Shown here one piece after another: positions 23,830 through 32,193 of a stretch of DNA of 64,000 nt; position 1 is the first letter of the stretch, and every line of letters begins with the position of its first letter. This DNA is from Adlercreutzia equolifaciens DSM 19450. Its GTDB lineage: Bacteria > Actinomycetota > Coriobacteriia > Coriobacteriales > Eggerthellaceae. The notes below the pieces were generated by a model that saw only the letters and a program-made list of their open reading frames with translations, was not told the origin of the DNA and made no database searches. Made by a program: the position numbers and the translations under genes. The DNA lies in the NCBI RefSeq assembly GCF_000478885.1, contig NC_022567.1:1116001-1180000 (forward strand), written 5' to 3'.

Positions 23830-25275
23830 GTGATCGATACGTCCACCAGGAACGATAACGCCGCGCCCGACCGCTCCGTCGACACGGCGAAGGCTCAGGA
23901 CGCGCCGGCCCCTGAGGTCGCGACGGCTCCCGCCTCGGCTTCGTGCGCCTCAGACACGCCCGGCGAGGTGGTGCCCATCGAGCGCATGAGCTTCGGGTCG
24001 GCGGCCGTGGGGCATCTAACGGACGGCAAGACCGTGTTCGTGGAAGGGGCGGTGCCGGGCGATGTCGTTCGCGTGGAGCTGACGGAGGAGAAGCACCGCT
24101 TCGCCCGGGGACATGTGGCCGAAATCGTCGAGGCCTCGCCCGACCGTGTGACGCCCCCGTGCGCGGCGGGGTGCGGGGGGTGCCCCTGGGCGCCCCTTTC
24201 CTACGAGGCCCAGCTTATTGCCAAGCGGGCGAACGTGGTGGACGCACTTGTGCGCACGGCCCATATGGACGCGCCGCGCGCCGAGGCCCTCGTCGCTGCC
24301 TGCGTGCCCTCGAAGCGTCAGTGGGGCTACCGCAACAAGCTGGAGCTGTCCTGCGGCGCCGACGGTGCCGGTCGCCTCATCTTGGGCATGCGTCCCGAAG
24401 GGGGCGCCGACGTCGTCTCGCTGGACGCGTGTCCCTTGGCCCACCGGAACATCGAAGGTGCCCCCAAGGCGCTGCGGGGCGCGCTGCGCTACCTCTCCGG
24501 CGGCAGCGACTTGGGCCTGTTCCGCGTGGGGGTGCGCGGCAGCCTGCGCACCCGCGACGTGGAGATCGCCCTGTGGACGACGCCGGGCCCCTTCCCGCGG
24601 GCCGCGGCGGCCAAAACCCTCGCCAGCGCCCTCAAGAACACCTCCGTCGTCCGCGTCGTGGCCGATCCAGGGCGCGCGCGCAAGGTGAAGAAGGTGGAGG
24701 CCATCTCGGGCAAGGGCTGCTGGGAGGAGGAAGTGGCCGGCAGCCGCCTCCTTCTGAGCGCGCCCTCGTTCGCCCAGGTGAACACCGCCCAGGCCGAGAA
24801 GCTGGTCGAGCTGGTGCTCGCGGGCCTGGAAGTGGACGCCGGCGACTACGTGGCCGACCTCTACGCCGGCGCCGGCACCTTCACGCTGCCGCTGGCCGCG
24901 GCCGGTGCCTGCGTGGTGGCCGTGGAGTCGGCGGGCAGCTCCGTGCGCGATCTGCGCCGCAACGCCGAGCGGGCGGGCGCCGACATCGACATTATCGGCG
25001 GGGACGCCGCCCGGGAGCTGCCCGAGCTGGGCGAGCTGGACGCGCTCGTGGTGGATCCGCCGCGCGCGGGACTTGCCGACGGGGTCGTGGCCTCCATCGC
25101 CGCCGCCTCGCCGCGGCGCGTGGCCTACGTCAGCTGCGACGCGTCCACCTGGGCCCGCGACGCGGCCCGTTTCGAGCAGGAGGGCTACCGCCTTATCCGC
25201 GCCACCCCCGTCGACCTCTTTCCGCAGACCTACCATGTGGAAGTGGTTAGCATTTTCGAGCGGCCCGGCTCCTAA
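23830..25275 (+). CDS. rlmD: 23S rRNA (uracil-C5)-methyltransferase, RlmD/TrmA type
   Basis: The 481-residue protein has a disordered N-terminus, a TRAM RNA-binding domain (about 45-105), a cysteine cluster CAAGCGGC (C111, C115, C118) with a later C204 for a [4Fe-4S] cluster, and a C-terminal SAM-dependent domain (DLYAGAGTFTLPLA). The catalytic region contains VVDPPRAGL and YVSCDASTWARD, the latter carrying the nucleophilic cysteine. This combination fits RlmD or RlmC/YefA; the exact uridine target is uncertain. GTG 23830 is preceded by AGGAG. It is a single gene between tRNA-Arg and a cyclophilin gene. Confidence 0.88.
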   Translation: MIDTSTRNDNAAPDRSVDTAKAQDAPAPEVATAPASASCASDTPGEVVPIERMSFGSAAVGHLTDGKTVFVEGAVPGDVVRVELTEEKHRFARGHVAEIVEASPDRVTPPCAAGCGGCPWAPLSYEAQLIAKRANVVDALVRTAHMDAPRAEALVAACVPSKRQWGYRNKLELSCGADGAGRLILGMRPEGGADVVSLDACPLAHRNIEGAPKALRGALRYLSGGSDLGLFRVGVRGSLRTRDVEIALWTTPGPFPRAAAAKTLASALKNTSVVRVVADPGRARKVKKVEAISGKGCWEEEVAGSRLLLSAPSFAQVNTAQAEKLVELVLAGLEVDAGDYVADLYAGAGTFTLPLAAAGACVVAVESAGSSVRDLRRNAERAGADIDIIGGDAARELPELGELDALVVDPPRAGLADGVVASIAAASPRRVAYVSCDASTWARDAARFEQEGYRLIRATPVDLFPQTYHVEVVSIFERPGS

Positions 25276-25374
25276 CCTGCTAGAATCATTCCCCGTATGC
25301 AATGAGACGCGTTCGCGCCCGCAGCGCCCGCAAGCGCCGGCCGTCCGCGTCGCCGAGAACAAAGGAGGAGCCCC

Positions 25375-25908
25375 ATGGCTCTCTACACCCCGGAATATCA
25401 GCCCACCGGCGAGGAGATCGCCGTCATCAACACCTCCAAGGGCCCCATCCGCGTGCAGCTGGCGGGCGATGACGCCCCCATCCACGTCGGCAACTTCGTG
25501 GAACTGGCCCAGAAGGGCTTCTACGACGGCCTGAAGTTCCACCGTTACGTGCCCGGCTTCGTCATCCAGGGCGGCTGCCCCAACACCCGCGAGGCGACTC
25601 CCGAGCAGGTGGCCGCCGGCCGCGCTCCGGGCATGGCTCCCTTCGGCACCGGCAACCCGGGCTACTCCATCAAGGAGGAGTTCACCACCAACCCGAACAA
25701 CTCCCACGAGGACGGCGCGCTCGCCATGGCCCGCTCCATGGATCCCAACTCCGCCGGCTCGCAGTTCTACCTGTGCCTGGGCCCCCAGCACAACCTGGAC
25801 TCCGGCTATACCGTGTTCGGCCAGACCATCGAGGGCAAGGACGTCATCGGCCAGCTGCGCGCCGGCGATGTCATCGAGTCCGTCGTCATCGAGAACGCCG
25901 CCGAGTAA
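25375..25908 (+). CDS. Cyclophilin-type peptidyl-prolyl isomerase
   Basis: The 177-residue protein has the bacterial cyclophilin core: VGNFVELAQKGFYDGLKFHR, VIQGGCP, and SAGSQFYLCL, with the active-site pattern FHR and the QF pair of the proline pocket. It lacks a signal peptide, so it is cytoplasmic. It helps fold proteins by cis-trans isomerisation of prolyl bonds. An insertion (NTREATPEQVAAGRAPGMAP) near residue 70 is longer than in short cyclophilins. AAGGAGG precedes the ATG and a TAGAAT -10 lies at about 25280. Confidence 0.92.
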   Translation: MALYTPEYQPTGEEIAVINTSKGPIRVQLAGDDAPIHVGNFVELAQKGFYDGLKFHRYVPGFVIQGGCPNTREATPEQVAAGRAPGMAPFGTGNPGYSIKEEFTTNPNNSHEDGALAMARSMDPNSAGSQFYLCLGPQHNLDSGYTVFGQTIEGKDVIGQLRAGDVIESVVIENAAE

Positions 25909-26012
25909 GTACCGCGCCGCGCGAACGCCCGCGGCATCCCGTCCGCGCCGTGAGCGCTTTGCCTTGCGCCGCCTGAGCGGCGCCCCCTCCGAATGTCGAG
26001 TGAAGGAAGTCT

Positions 26013-27398
26013 ATGAACAACGAGTTATTCGATCGAGCAAATGAGCGCTACCGCCTGCGCGACTACCGCGGCGCGCTGATGGCTTTCACGGAATGCTTGC
26101 AGGACACGAACTTCCCGCTCACTCCCGGGGAAATGGGCCTTCTCTACCACCAGATCGGCAACTGCCTGGTGAAGCTGAAGAACCCGCGCGAGGCCATTCA
26201 GGCCTACAGCCAGGCCACGGCCGATACGGCCTACCGGGCGCTGGCGACGGTGGAGTGCAACTTGGGCATGGCCTACGCGTCGCTGCGCGACTACACGAAC
26301 GCCATCAACTGCTTCGAGAAGTCGGTGGCCGACACGACCAACCCCACCCCCTACAAGTCCTACATGGGCATGGGCAACGCGCTCATGAAGCTCGGCAAGT
26401 CCGCCGAGGCCGGCGTGGCCTTCCGCGAGGCCGCCCTGGATGAGTCGAACCCCGATCCCACCAAGGCGCTTTTGAACCTGGGCGTCTGCTTCATGGCCTT
26501 GAACCGCCCGGCCGACGCCGTGGCCTCCTACGAGAGCGCGCTGCAATTCGACATGCAGCCGGCCACGCGCAACAAGCTGCAGGCGAGCCTGGGACAGGCC
26601 TATGTGGCCTGCGGCCAGATGGAGAAGGCGGTGCATGCCTTCGAGGAGGCCATCGCCGACAAGACGTACTACCTGTCCGACTCGGCCAGCGTCGACTACC
26701 AGCGCGCCGTGGGTGCCGTGGCCCAGGGAACGTCCGAGCAGAACCAGGCCACCCAGGTGCTGCAGCTGGCCGATATGTCGGGGCTCGACGTGGCCGCCGA
26801 CGGCACGAGCGTCTACGACGAGGGCGCCTACGAGGGCGGCGACGTCTCCGAGGCCTTCTATTACGACGAGGGCACCTACGAGGCCGACCCGGCGAGCTTC
26901 CCCGGCTACGTGGGCGCCTACGAGAACGTCGACAACGACCGGTTCTTCACGGCCACCGACGCCGAGCTCGAGCAGTGGTCGCGCGGTTTGGCCAAGCAGG
27001 ATCGCAAGCGCCGCAACGTGGGTTTGAAGATCCTGCTGTTCTTCGTCATCGTCATCGTGCTGGCCGCCGCGGCCGGCGTGTTCGCCTATACCCAGGGCTA
27101 CGGCTACCCCACGGTGCAGACGGTGACCCAGGAGCTGTTCAGCGACCCGTCCGGTGCGGCTGACAAGGTGTTCTCCGCCGATGTGGACAAAGATGCCATC
27201 CCGGCCATGCTCGATCCGGTGGTGACCGATTCCAACGTGACCATCGACGGCGTGAGCCGCTCCATGACCGAGTCCACGGTGTACGCCACGGCCAAAACCG
27301 AGGAGGGCGGGTCCGTGCAGTACCGCATCTCCATGGTGCGCGACGGCATCACGTGGAGGGTCAGCAACGTGGAGCTGTACTTCCCGAGCCAGGCCTAA
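26013..27398 (+). CDS. TPR-repeat protein with C-terminal membrane helix and external domain
   Basis: The 461-residue protein starts directly with tetratricopeptide repeats (about 1-225; pattern YRLRDYRGALMAFTECL, then NCLVKLKNPREAIQAYSQAT and so on, about six repeats). An acidic Tyr-rich linker follows (YDEGTYEADPASFPGYVG, about 265-310), then a basic stretch and a single transmembrane helix (ILLFFVIVIVLAAAAGVFAY, 340-359), then about 100 external residues. The TPRs should be cytoplasmic and would recruit partners. The function is unknown. It lies between cyclophilin and ndk; ndk starts 89 bases later. AAGGAAG precedes the ATG. Confidence 0.7.
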   Translation: MNNELFDRANERYRLRDYRGALMAFTECLQDTNFPLTPGEMGLLYHQIGNCLVKLKNPREAIQAYSQATADTAYRALATVECNLGMAYASLRDYTNAINCFEKSVADTTNPTPYKSYMGMGNALMKLGKSAEAGVAFREAALDESNPDPTKALLNLGVCFMALNRPADAVASYESALQFDMQPATRNKLQASLGQAYVACGQMEKAVHAFEEAIADKTYYLSDSASVDYQRAVGAVAQGTSEQNQATQVLQLADMSGLDVAADGTSVYDEGAYEGGDVSEAFYYDEGTYEADPASFPGYVGAYENVDNDRFFTATDAELEQWSRGLAKQDRKRRNVGLKILLFFVIVIVLAAAAGVFAYTQGYGYPTVQTVTQELFSDPSGAADKVFSADVDKDAIPAMLDPVVTDSNVTIDGVSRSMTESTVYATAKTEEGGSVQYRISMVRDGITWRVSNVELYFPSQA

Positions 27399-27487
27399 AG
27401 CGCATCGGGCCGTTTTCCGATTTCAGCAAACCCGGCCCGCGCCTTGCGGGCCGTCTGCAAGCAAGACCCTCAAACGAAAGGATTTCC

Positions 27488-27892
27488 ATGGCTATCCAGC
27501 AGACCTACTCCATGATCAAGCCCGACGGCGTGCGCAACGGGCACATCGGCGAGATCATCAACCGCTTCGAGCGCGCCGGCCTCACCATCGAGCGCATGGA
27601 GCTGGGCATGGTCACCCCCGAGCAGGCGAAGGCGAACTACGCCGAGCACGAGGGCAAGCCCTTCTACGACGGGCTGATCGCGTATATCACCTCCGGCCCC
27701 GTGGTGAAGATGGTCGTCTCCGGCGAGGGCGCCGTGGCCAAGTGCCGCTCGCTCATGGGCGCCACCAACCCGGCCGAGGCGGCCCCGGGCACCATCCGCG
27801 GCGATTTCGGCCTCATCATGGACGAGAACGTGATCCACGGCTCCGACAGCCCTGAGTCCGCCGAGCGCGAGATCGGGATCTTCTTCGCCTAA
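27488..27892 (+). CDS. ndk: Nucleoside diphosphate kinase
   Basis: The 134-residue protein starts MAIQQTYSMIKPDGVRNG and contains the catalytic histidine in the NVIHGSDSPESAEREI segment (near residue 116), which is the diagnostic NDK motif. It equilibrates nucleoside triphosphate pools. GAAAGG lies just before the ATG at 27488. The 46 upstream residues in the same frame are not conserved. A terminator follows directly. Confidence 0.96.
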   Translation: MAIQQTYSMIKPDGVRNGHIGEIINRFERAGLTIERMELGMVTPEQAKANYAEHEGKPFYDGLIAYITSGPVVKMVVSGEGAVAKCRSLMGATNPAEAAPGTIRGDFGLIMDENVIHGSDSPESAEREIGIFFA

Positions 27893-27914
27893 ACTCGCTG
27901 GTTGATTCCGTGAG

Positions 27915-27952
27915 GCCCCGCTGTGCCGATGGTTGGCGCAGCGGGGCTTTTT
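27915..27952 (+). terminator. Rho-independent terminator after ndk
   Basis: GCCCCGCTG and CAGCGGGGC form a perfect 9-bp stem with a 15-base loop followed by TTTTT. Confidence 0.88.
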
Positions 27953-28017
27953 GCGTCTCTGTCTGGTTTTTCTGGGCCATCGGCCTGCGCGAGGGAGTGG
28001 GGCGGCGGAAGAGCCGT

Positions 28018-28058
28018 TACTATGGAAGGAGACGGAACCGTTGCGCGAACCGTTGCGC
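28018..28058 (+). promoter_or_regulatory. Hydrogenase operon promoter with a 12-bp direct repeat in the 5' leader
   Basis: A TACTAT -10 (28018-28023) is followed by two adjacent exact copies of GAACCGTTGCGC (28035-28046 and 28047-28058), which would lie just inside the transcript. The first gene starts 28 bases later. A head-to-tail repeat at this position is typical of an operator for a dimeric regulator, but no regulator gene is next to the operon. Confidence 0.35.
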
Positions 28059-28086
28059 GCGCAGGACGTAAGGAACAGAATCGCCT

Positions 28087-29112
28087 ATGCTGTATCGCGT
28101 CATTGACGAGACGGAGGCGCCGGCGCTCGTCGCCGCCTTCATGGAGCGCTACGAGGTGGTGGCGCCGGTCAAGCGGGGGGACAAGTACGTGTTCTCCGCC
28201 GTCGATTCCTTCGACGAGATCGCGCTGGACTACCCCACGACCATCGCCTCTCCCAAGAAGTACCTCCTGCCGGCCAAAGAGACCCTCTTCGAGTTCGATG
28301 CCGAGAATAACGAGGTGACCGATTACGCCGATGAGGTGCGCCCCCGGGTGCTCTTCGGCGTGCACGCCTGCGACATCAACGGCCTGCAGAACTTGAGCAG
28401 CGTCTTCAACGACCCGCGCTATCCCGATCCCTACTACGCGGCCCATGCCGCCGCCACGCTCATCGTCGGCGTCGCCTGCATGCCGTCGGCGAACTGCTTC
28501 TGCAACCTCATGGACGCCGAGGAGGCACGGGCCGCCTACGACCTGTTCCTCACGAACATCGGCGGCCGCTACCTCGTTTCCATCGGCAGCGTCGTGGCGG
28601 CGAACATCTTGGAGGCGGCCTGCGATGTCCGCGAGGCCACCGATGAGGACCGCATCGCGTTTCGGGCCGCCACCCGCGCCCGCCAGGAGGCCTTCAACCG
28701 GGACATCCCCGACATCCAGGAGATCCCCATGCTCATGGACGCCTTCCACGAGGACGAGTTCTGGGAGGAGCTGGGCGGCCGCTGCCTTTCCTGCAACGCC
28801 TGCGCGAACGTATGCCCCACCTGCTACTGCTTCGATATCCGCGACACGCTGGATCCGGGCGCGGCCACGGGGCGCCGCGAGCGCGTGTGGGACGCCTGCA
28901 CCTCGCCGCAGTTCGCCATGGTGGCCGGCGGTCACAACTTCCGGCCCACGCCGGCCTCCCGCGTGCGGCACCGCATGTACCACAAGCTCAACGGCTTTCT
29001 GGCCAAGCACGACCGCAACCTCTGCGTGGGCTGCGGCCGCTGCGTTTCCGCCTGCAAAGTTGACATCAGCCCCATCGAGGTGCTGAAGTTCTTCGATCGA
29101 AAGGGTGCCTAA
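28087..29112 (+). CDS. hydB: Sulfhydrogenase beta subunit-like 4Fe-4S protein
   Basis: The 341-residue protein matches the beta subunit of cytosolic group 3b [NiFe] hydrogenases and the related AsrA subunit. The N-terminal domain includes RVLFGVHACDINGLQNL and cysteines in CMPSANCFCN. Two ferredoxin-type cluster motifs follow: CLSCNACANVCPTCYC (about 233-248) and CVGCGRCVSACKVDISP (about 312-328). It passes electrons between the flavin subunit and the hydrogenase small subunit. It is the first of four tightly packed genes in the order beta, gamma, delta, alpha, as in the Pyrococcus furiosus hydBGDA operon. The next gene begins 5 bases after its stop. Confidence 0.85.
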   Translation: MLYRVIDETEAPALVAAFMERYEVVAPVKRGDKYVFSAVDSFDEIALDYPTTIASPKKYLLPAKETLFEFDAENNEVTDYADEVRPRVLFGVHACDINGLQNLSSVFNDPRYPDPYYAAHAAATLIVGVACMPSANCFCNLMDAEEARAAYDLFLTNIGGRYLVSIGSVVAANILEAACDVREATDEDRIAFRAATRARQEAFNRDIPDIQEIPMLMDAFHEDEFWEELGGRCLSCNACANVCPTCYCFDIRDTLDPGAATGRRERVWDACTSPQFAMVAGGHNFRPTPASRVRHRMYHKLNGFLAKHDRNLCVGCGRCVSACKVDISPIEVLKFFDRKGA

Positions 29113-29117
29113 GAGCC

Positions 29118-30020
29118 ATGGCGAACGACAACATCGTGGCCGTGCATCCCTTCCGCGACGCCGGGCGCGAGGCCACCGGCGCCGAGCTCATGCACGCGAA
29201 CCCCTACCGTCCGTGGCCGGCGCGCATCACCTCCATCACCGAGCTCACGCCCACTGAGAAGCTCTTCGAGTTCCGCTTCGTGGACGAGCGCATCCGCGAG
29301 GCCTTCCGCCAGGAGCCGGGACAGTTCGTGGAGCTGTCCATCTTCGGCGTGGGGGAGGCGCCCATCTCCATCTCGTCGTCGCCCACCAAGCAGGGCTTCA
29401 TCGAGCTGTGCGTCCGCCGCACGGGACGCTTCACCGAGCGGCTGCACCAGATGCAGTGCGGCGAGATCGTCGGCATCCGCGGGCCCTTCGGCCGCGGGTT
29501 CCCCATCGACGAGATGCGCGGCCACGACGTGCTTTTGGTGGCGGGCGGCCTGGGCATCGCGCCTCTGCGCTCGCTCATCAACAACATCCACGACGAGCGC
29601 AGCGAGTTCGGGAAAGTCACCATCATATACGGTTCCAAAAATCCCTCTGAGGTCATGTTCCGCAACCAGTTCGAGATGTGGAAGCACCGCAGGGATTTCG
29701 AGCTGCACCTGACCGTGGATCATCCCGACGATACGTGGGATGGGGAAGTGGGCCTGGTCACCAAGCCGTTCGAGCACTTGGAGATCGACCCGACGAACAC
29801 CTTCGGCGCCCTTTGCGGGCCGCCGATCATGTACCGGTTCGTCGTGCAGGAGATGCGCAAGAAGGACATCCCCTACGATCGCATCTACATGAGCTTCGAG
29901 CGCCACATGAAGTGCGGCGTGGGCAAGTGCGGGCACTGTCAGGTGGGCCATCAGTACTGCTGTATCGACGGGCCCGTCTTCAACTATTGGGAAGCCAAGA
30001 ACATTCAGGGGTCGATGTAA
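29118..30020 (+). CDS. hydG: Sulfhydrogenase gamma subunit, FAD/NAD(P)H oxidoreductase
   Basis: The 300-residue protein has a ferredoxin-reductase FAD domain (EPGQFVELSIFGVGEAPISI), an NAD(P)-binding domain (VLLVAGGLGIAPLRSLI and IIYGSKNPSEVMF) and a C-terminal cysteine cluster for [2Fe-2S] (MKCGVGKCGHCQVGHQYCC). This matches HydG/AsrB proteins. It would exchange electrons with NAD(P)H so that the complex oxidises or makes hydrogen. It lies 5 bp after hydB, and its stop is immediately followed by the ATG of hydD. Confidence 0.88.
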   Translation: MANDNIVAVHPFRDAGREATGAELMHANPYRPWPARITSITELTPTEKLFEFRFVDERIREAFRQEPGQFVELSIFGVGEAPISISSSPTKQGFIELCVRRTGRFTERLHQMQCGEIVGIRGPFGRGFPIDEMRGHDVLLVAGGLGIAPLRSLINNIHDERSEFGKVTIIYGSKNPSEVMFRNQFEMWKHRRDFELHLTVDHPDDTWDGEVGLVTKPFEHLEIDPTNTFGALCGPPIMYRFVVQEMRKKDIPYDRIYMSFERHMKCGVGKCGHCQVGHQYCCIDGPVFNYWEAKNIQGSM

Positions 30021-30809
30021 ATGAGCGAGAACCTGTCACCGACCGCCGAGCGCCGTGCTCCCCGCGTGGTCGTTATCGGCCTGGCCAGCTGCTTCGGCTG
30101 CCAGATCAACATCACGAACATCGAGCGCCACCTCATGGACGTGCTCGGCCAGATCGATCTGGGATACTGGCAGCTGACAAGCTCGGTGCCGATGCCCGAC
30201 GAGTTCGACGTGGCCGTCATCGAGGGGGCCGTCACCACCGAGGAGGCGGCCGAGACGGTACGCCGCGCCCGCGAGCGCGCGGGGAGCGTGATCGCCATCG
30301 GATCGTGCGCCGTCACCGGCGGCATTCCCGGCATGGCCTCGGGCGATCTGGCGGGTCATGTGGAGGCCGTCTACGGCGATGCGGCGCCCGATGCCTGCGG
30401 CGACCTCGTGGCGCCCCGTCCCGTGTCGGCTGTGATCGACGTGGACGCGGAAGTGCGTTGCTGCCCGATTGACCCCTTCGAGTTCGTGTGCGTGCTCGAC
30501 GGCGTTCTCTATGGAAGCAACCGGCTGCCGGCCACCTCGGCTTTGTGCGGCGAGTGCTCCCGCAACGAGAAGGGGTGCTTCTACAGGCAGGGCGTCATGT
30601 GCCTGGGACTCGTGACCCGGGCCGGTTGCGGGGCGAAGTGCCCGGCGCTGGGCCGTCCCTGCAACGGCTGCGCGGGGCTCTCTCCCGATTCCAACGTGGA
30701 GGCCGCCCGCTACGTCGTGGGAAAGCGCGGCCTTGAGGTCGCGCGCTTCAACGACGCCCTGGAGATGTTCAACGCCGTGGCGATAAACGCCGCGCAAGGG
30801 GAGGAGTAA
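30021..30809 (+). CDS. hydD: [NiFe] hydrogenase small subunit (delta), 20 kDa oxidoreductase type
   Basis: The 262-residue protein has the small-subunit proximal cluster motif LASCFGCQINITNIERHLMD and, farther on, SCAVTGGIPGM and a cysteine-rich tail (LCGECSRNEKGCFY, CPALGRPCNGCAGL) that can hold medial and distal [4Fe-4S] clusters. It has no Tat signal peptide, so the enzyme is cytoplasmic, unlike group 1 uptake hydrogenases. It directly follows hydG with no spacing and lies 4 bases before hydA. Confidence 0.88.
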   Translation: MSENLSPTAERRAPRVVVIGLASCFGCQINITNIERHLMDVLGQIDLGYWQLTSSVPMPDEFDVAVIEGAVTTEEAAETVRRARERAGSVIAIGSCAVTGGIPGMASGDLAGHVEAVYGDAAPDACGDLVAPRPVSAVIDVDAEVRCCPIDPFEFVCVLDGVLYGSNRLPATSALCGECSRNEKGCFYRQGVMCLGLVTRAGCGAKCPALGRPCNGCAGLSPDSNVEAARYVVGKRGLEVARFNDALEMFNAVAINAAQGEE

Positions 30810-30813
30810 CCTC

Positions 30814-32103
30814 ATGGCCGCCACCGAGATTTCCGTCGACCACATCGCCCGCGTCGAGGGCCACGGCGACATCCGCCTCGTTATCGAGGACGGTCGGGTC
30901 GTCACCTGCGAGATGGCCGTGGTGGAGCCGGCGCGCCTGTTCGAATCCATGGTGCGGGGCCGCTCCTTCGAAGAGGTGCCCTACATCGCCTCCCGCGTCT
31001 GCGGCATCTGCTCGTCGAGCCACGTCGTCACCGACCTGCGCGCCATCGAGCAGGTCTTCGGTGTGGAAGTGGCCGACCGCACCGAGGCCCTGCGCGAGCT
31101 TCTGCTCTACGGCTCCTACCTGCAGAACCACGGCACGCACCTGTTCGTGTTCGCCGCTCCGGACTTCTTGGGCCACAAGTCGGTGTTCCCGTTGGCCGAG
31201 GGCAACCCGGAGCTATTCGAGCGCGCATTGGGGCTGAAGGCGCTGGGCAATGAGCTGTGCACCCTGGTGGGCGGCCGGTCCATCCATCCCATCACGGCGG
31301 TAGTGGGCGGGTTCACCCACGAGATCTCCGCCGACGAGTACCTGCGTCTGGCCGAGGCCATGGATGCCACGCGCGAGTTCGCCTTAGCCAGCGTCGATCT
31401 GTTCCGCGACTTCGACACCGTGGACGTGCAGACGGAGGGCGACCTGCTCGCCATGGTGGCGCCCGGTGCCTACCCGGTGTGCACTTCCGACACCCTGCGC
31501 TTCGTTCGCGCCGGCTACGATTTCAGCGCCCAGGACGTGGAAGAGGAGATCGAGGAGTACCCGGTGGGGCACTCTGCCGCCTTCCTCGCCCGGGCGCGCC
31601 GCACGGGACGGCCCTATATGACCGCCGCCCTGGCCCGCGTGAATGCCAGCTGGGACGCGCTTTCCAAGGACGCGCGCTACGCCGCCGCCAAGGCGGGGCT
31701 GCGCCCCCCCGAGTACAACCCCTTCGCCAACAACATCGCCCAGGCGGTGGAGCTGGTGGACGCGCTCGACCGCTGCGCCGCGCTCTGCCGGCGCCTGGCC
31801 GCCGACGAGTTCGAGGGGTCGAGCGAGCCAGTGCCCTTCACGGTGCGCGCCGGTCGCGGCGTGGGATTCACCGAGGCCCCGCGCGGGGCGCTGTTCCACA
31901 TCCTGGACATCAACGGTGAGGGCCGCATCGAGCGCGCCTCCATCATGACGCCCACGGCCCAGAACATCGCGAACCTGGAGGCGGACATGCGCCAGCTCGC
32001 CGAGAAGATGGTCGCCGGGGGCTACGACGCCGACCTCATCACCTTGGAAGTGGAGAAGCTCGTCCGCGCCTACGACCCCTGCCTTTCCTGCAGCGTGCAC
32101 TAA
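30814..32103 (+). CDS. hydA: [NiFe] hydrogenase large subunit (alpha), no C-terminal extension
   Basis: The 429-residue protein carries the [NiFe] active site. Motif L1 is RVCGICSSSH (C63 and C66) and motif L2 is DPCLSCSVH (C423 and C426). The stop codon follows His429 directly. In related enzymes a peptide beyond this histidine is removed by a maturation protease after nickel insertion (P. furiosus has a short tail there); here nothing remains to cut. The family is group 3b-like by its partners, a bifunctional NAD(P)-linked hydrogenase that may also reduce polysulfide. The hyp maturation genes are not in the window. It ends the operon. Confidence 0.9.
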   Translation: MAATEISVDHIARVEGHGDIRLVIEDGRVVTCEMAVVEPARLFESMVRGRSFEEVPYIASRVCGICSSSHVVTDLRAIEQVFGVEVADRTEALRELLLYGSYLQNHGTHLFVFAAPDFLGHKSVFPLAEGNPELFERALGLKALGNELCTLVGGRSIHPITAVVGGFTHEISADEYLRLAEAMDATREFALASVDLFRDFDTVDVQTEGDLLAMVAPGAYPVCTSDTLRFVRAGYDFSAQDVEEEIEEYPVGHSAAFLARARRTGRPYMTAALARVNASWDALSKDARYAAAKAGLRPPEYNPFANNIAQAVELVDALDRCAALCRRLAADEFEGSSEPVPFTVRAGRGVGFTEAPRGALFHILDINGEGRIERASIMTPTAQNIANLEADMRQLAEKMVAGGYDADLITLEVEKLVRAYDPCLSCSVH

Positions 32104-32193
32104 GCCTACCTATGGAGTTTCTAAGCCCCTAGGCCCCGTGTGATAAAATCTAAGGCTGACTGTAACCTATACGTATCCGAAGGGTTTGCCTGT

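Noticed and set aside
30814..32103. Large subunit as a complex I-type NuoD-like protein
   Set aside because: Both CxxC pairs needed for the Ni-Fe site are present, so it is a true hydrogenase.
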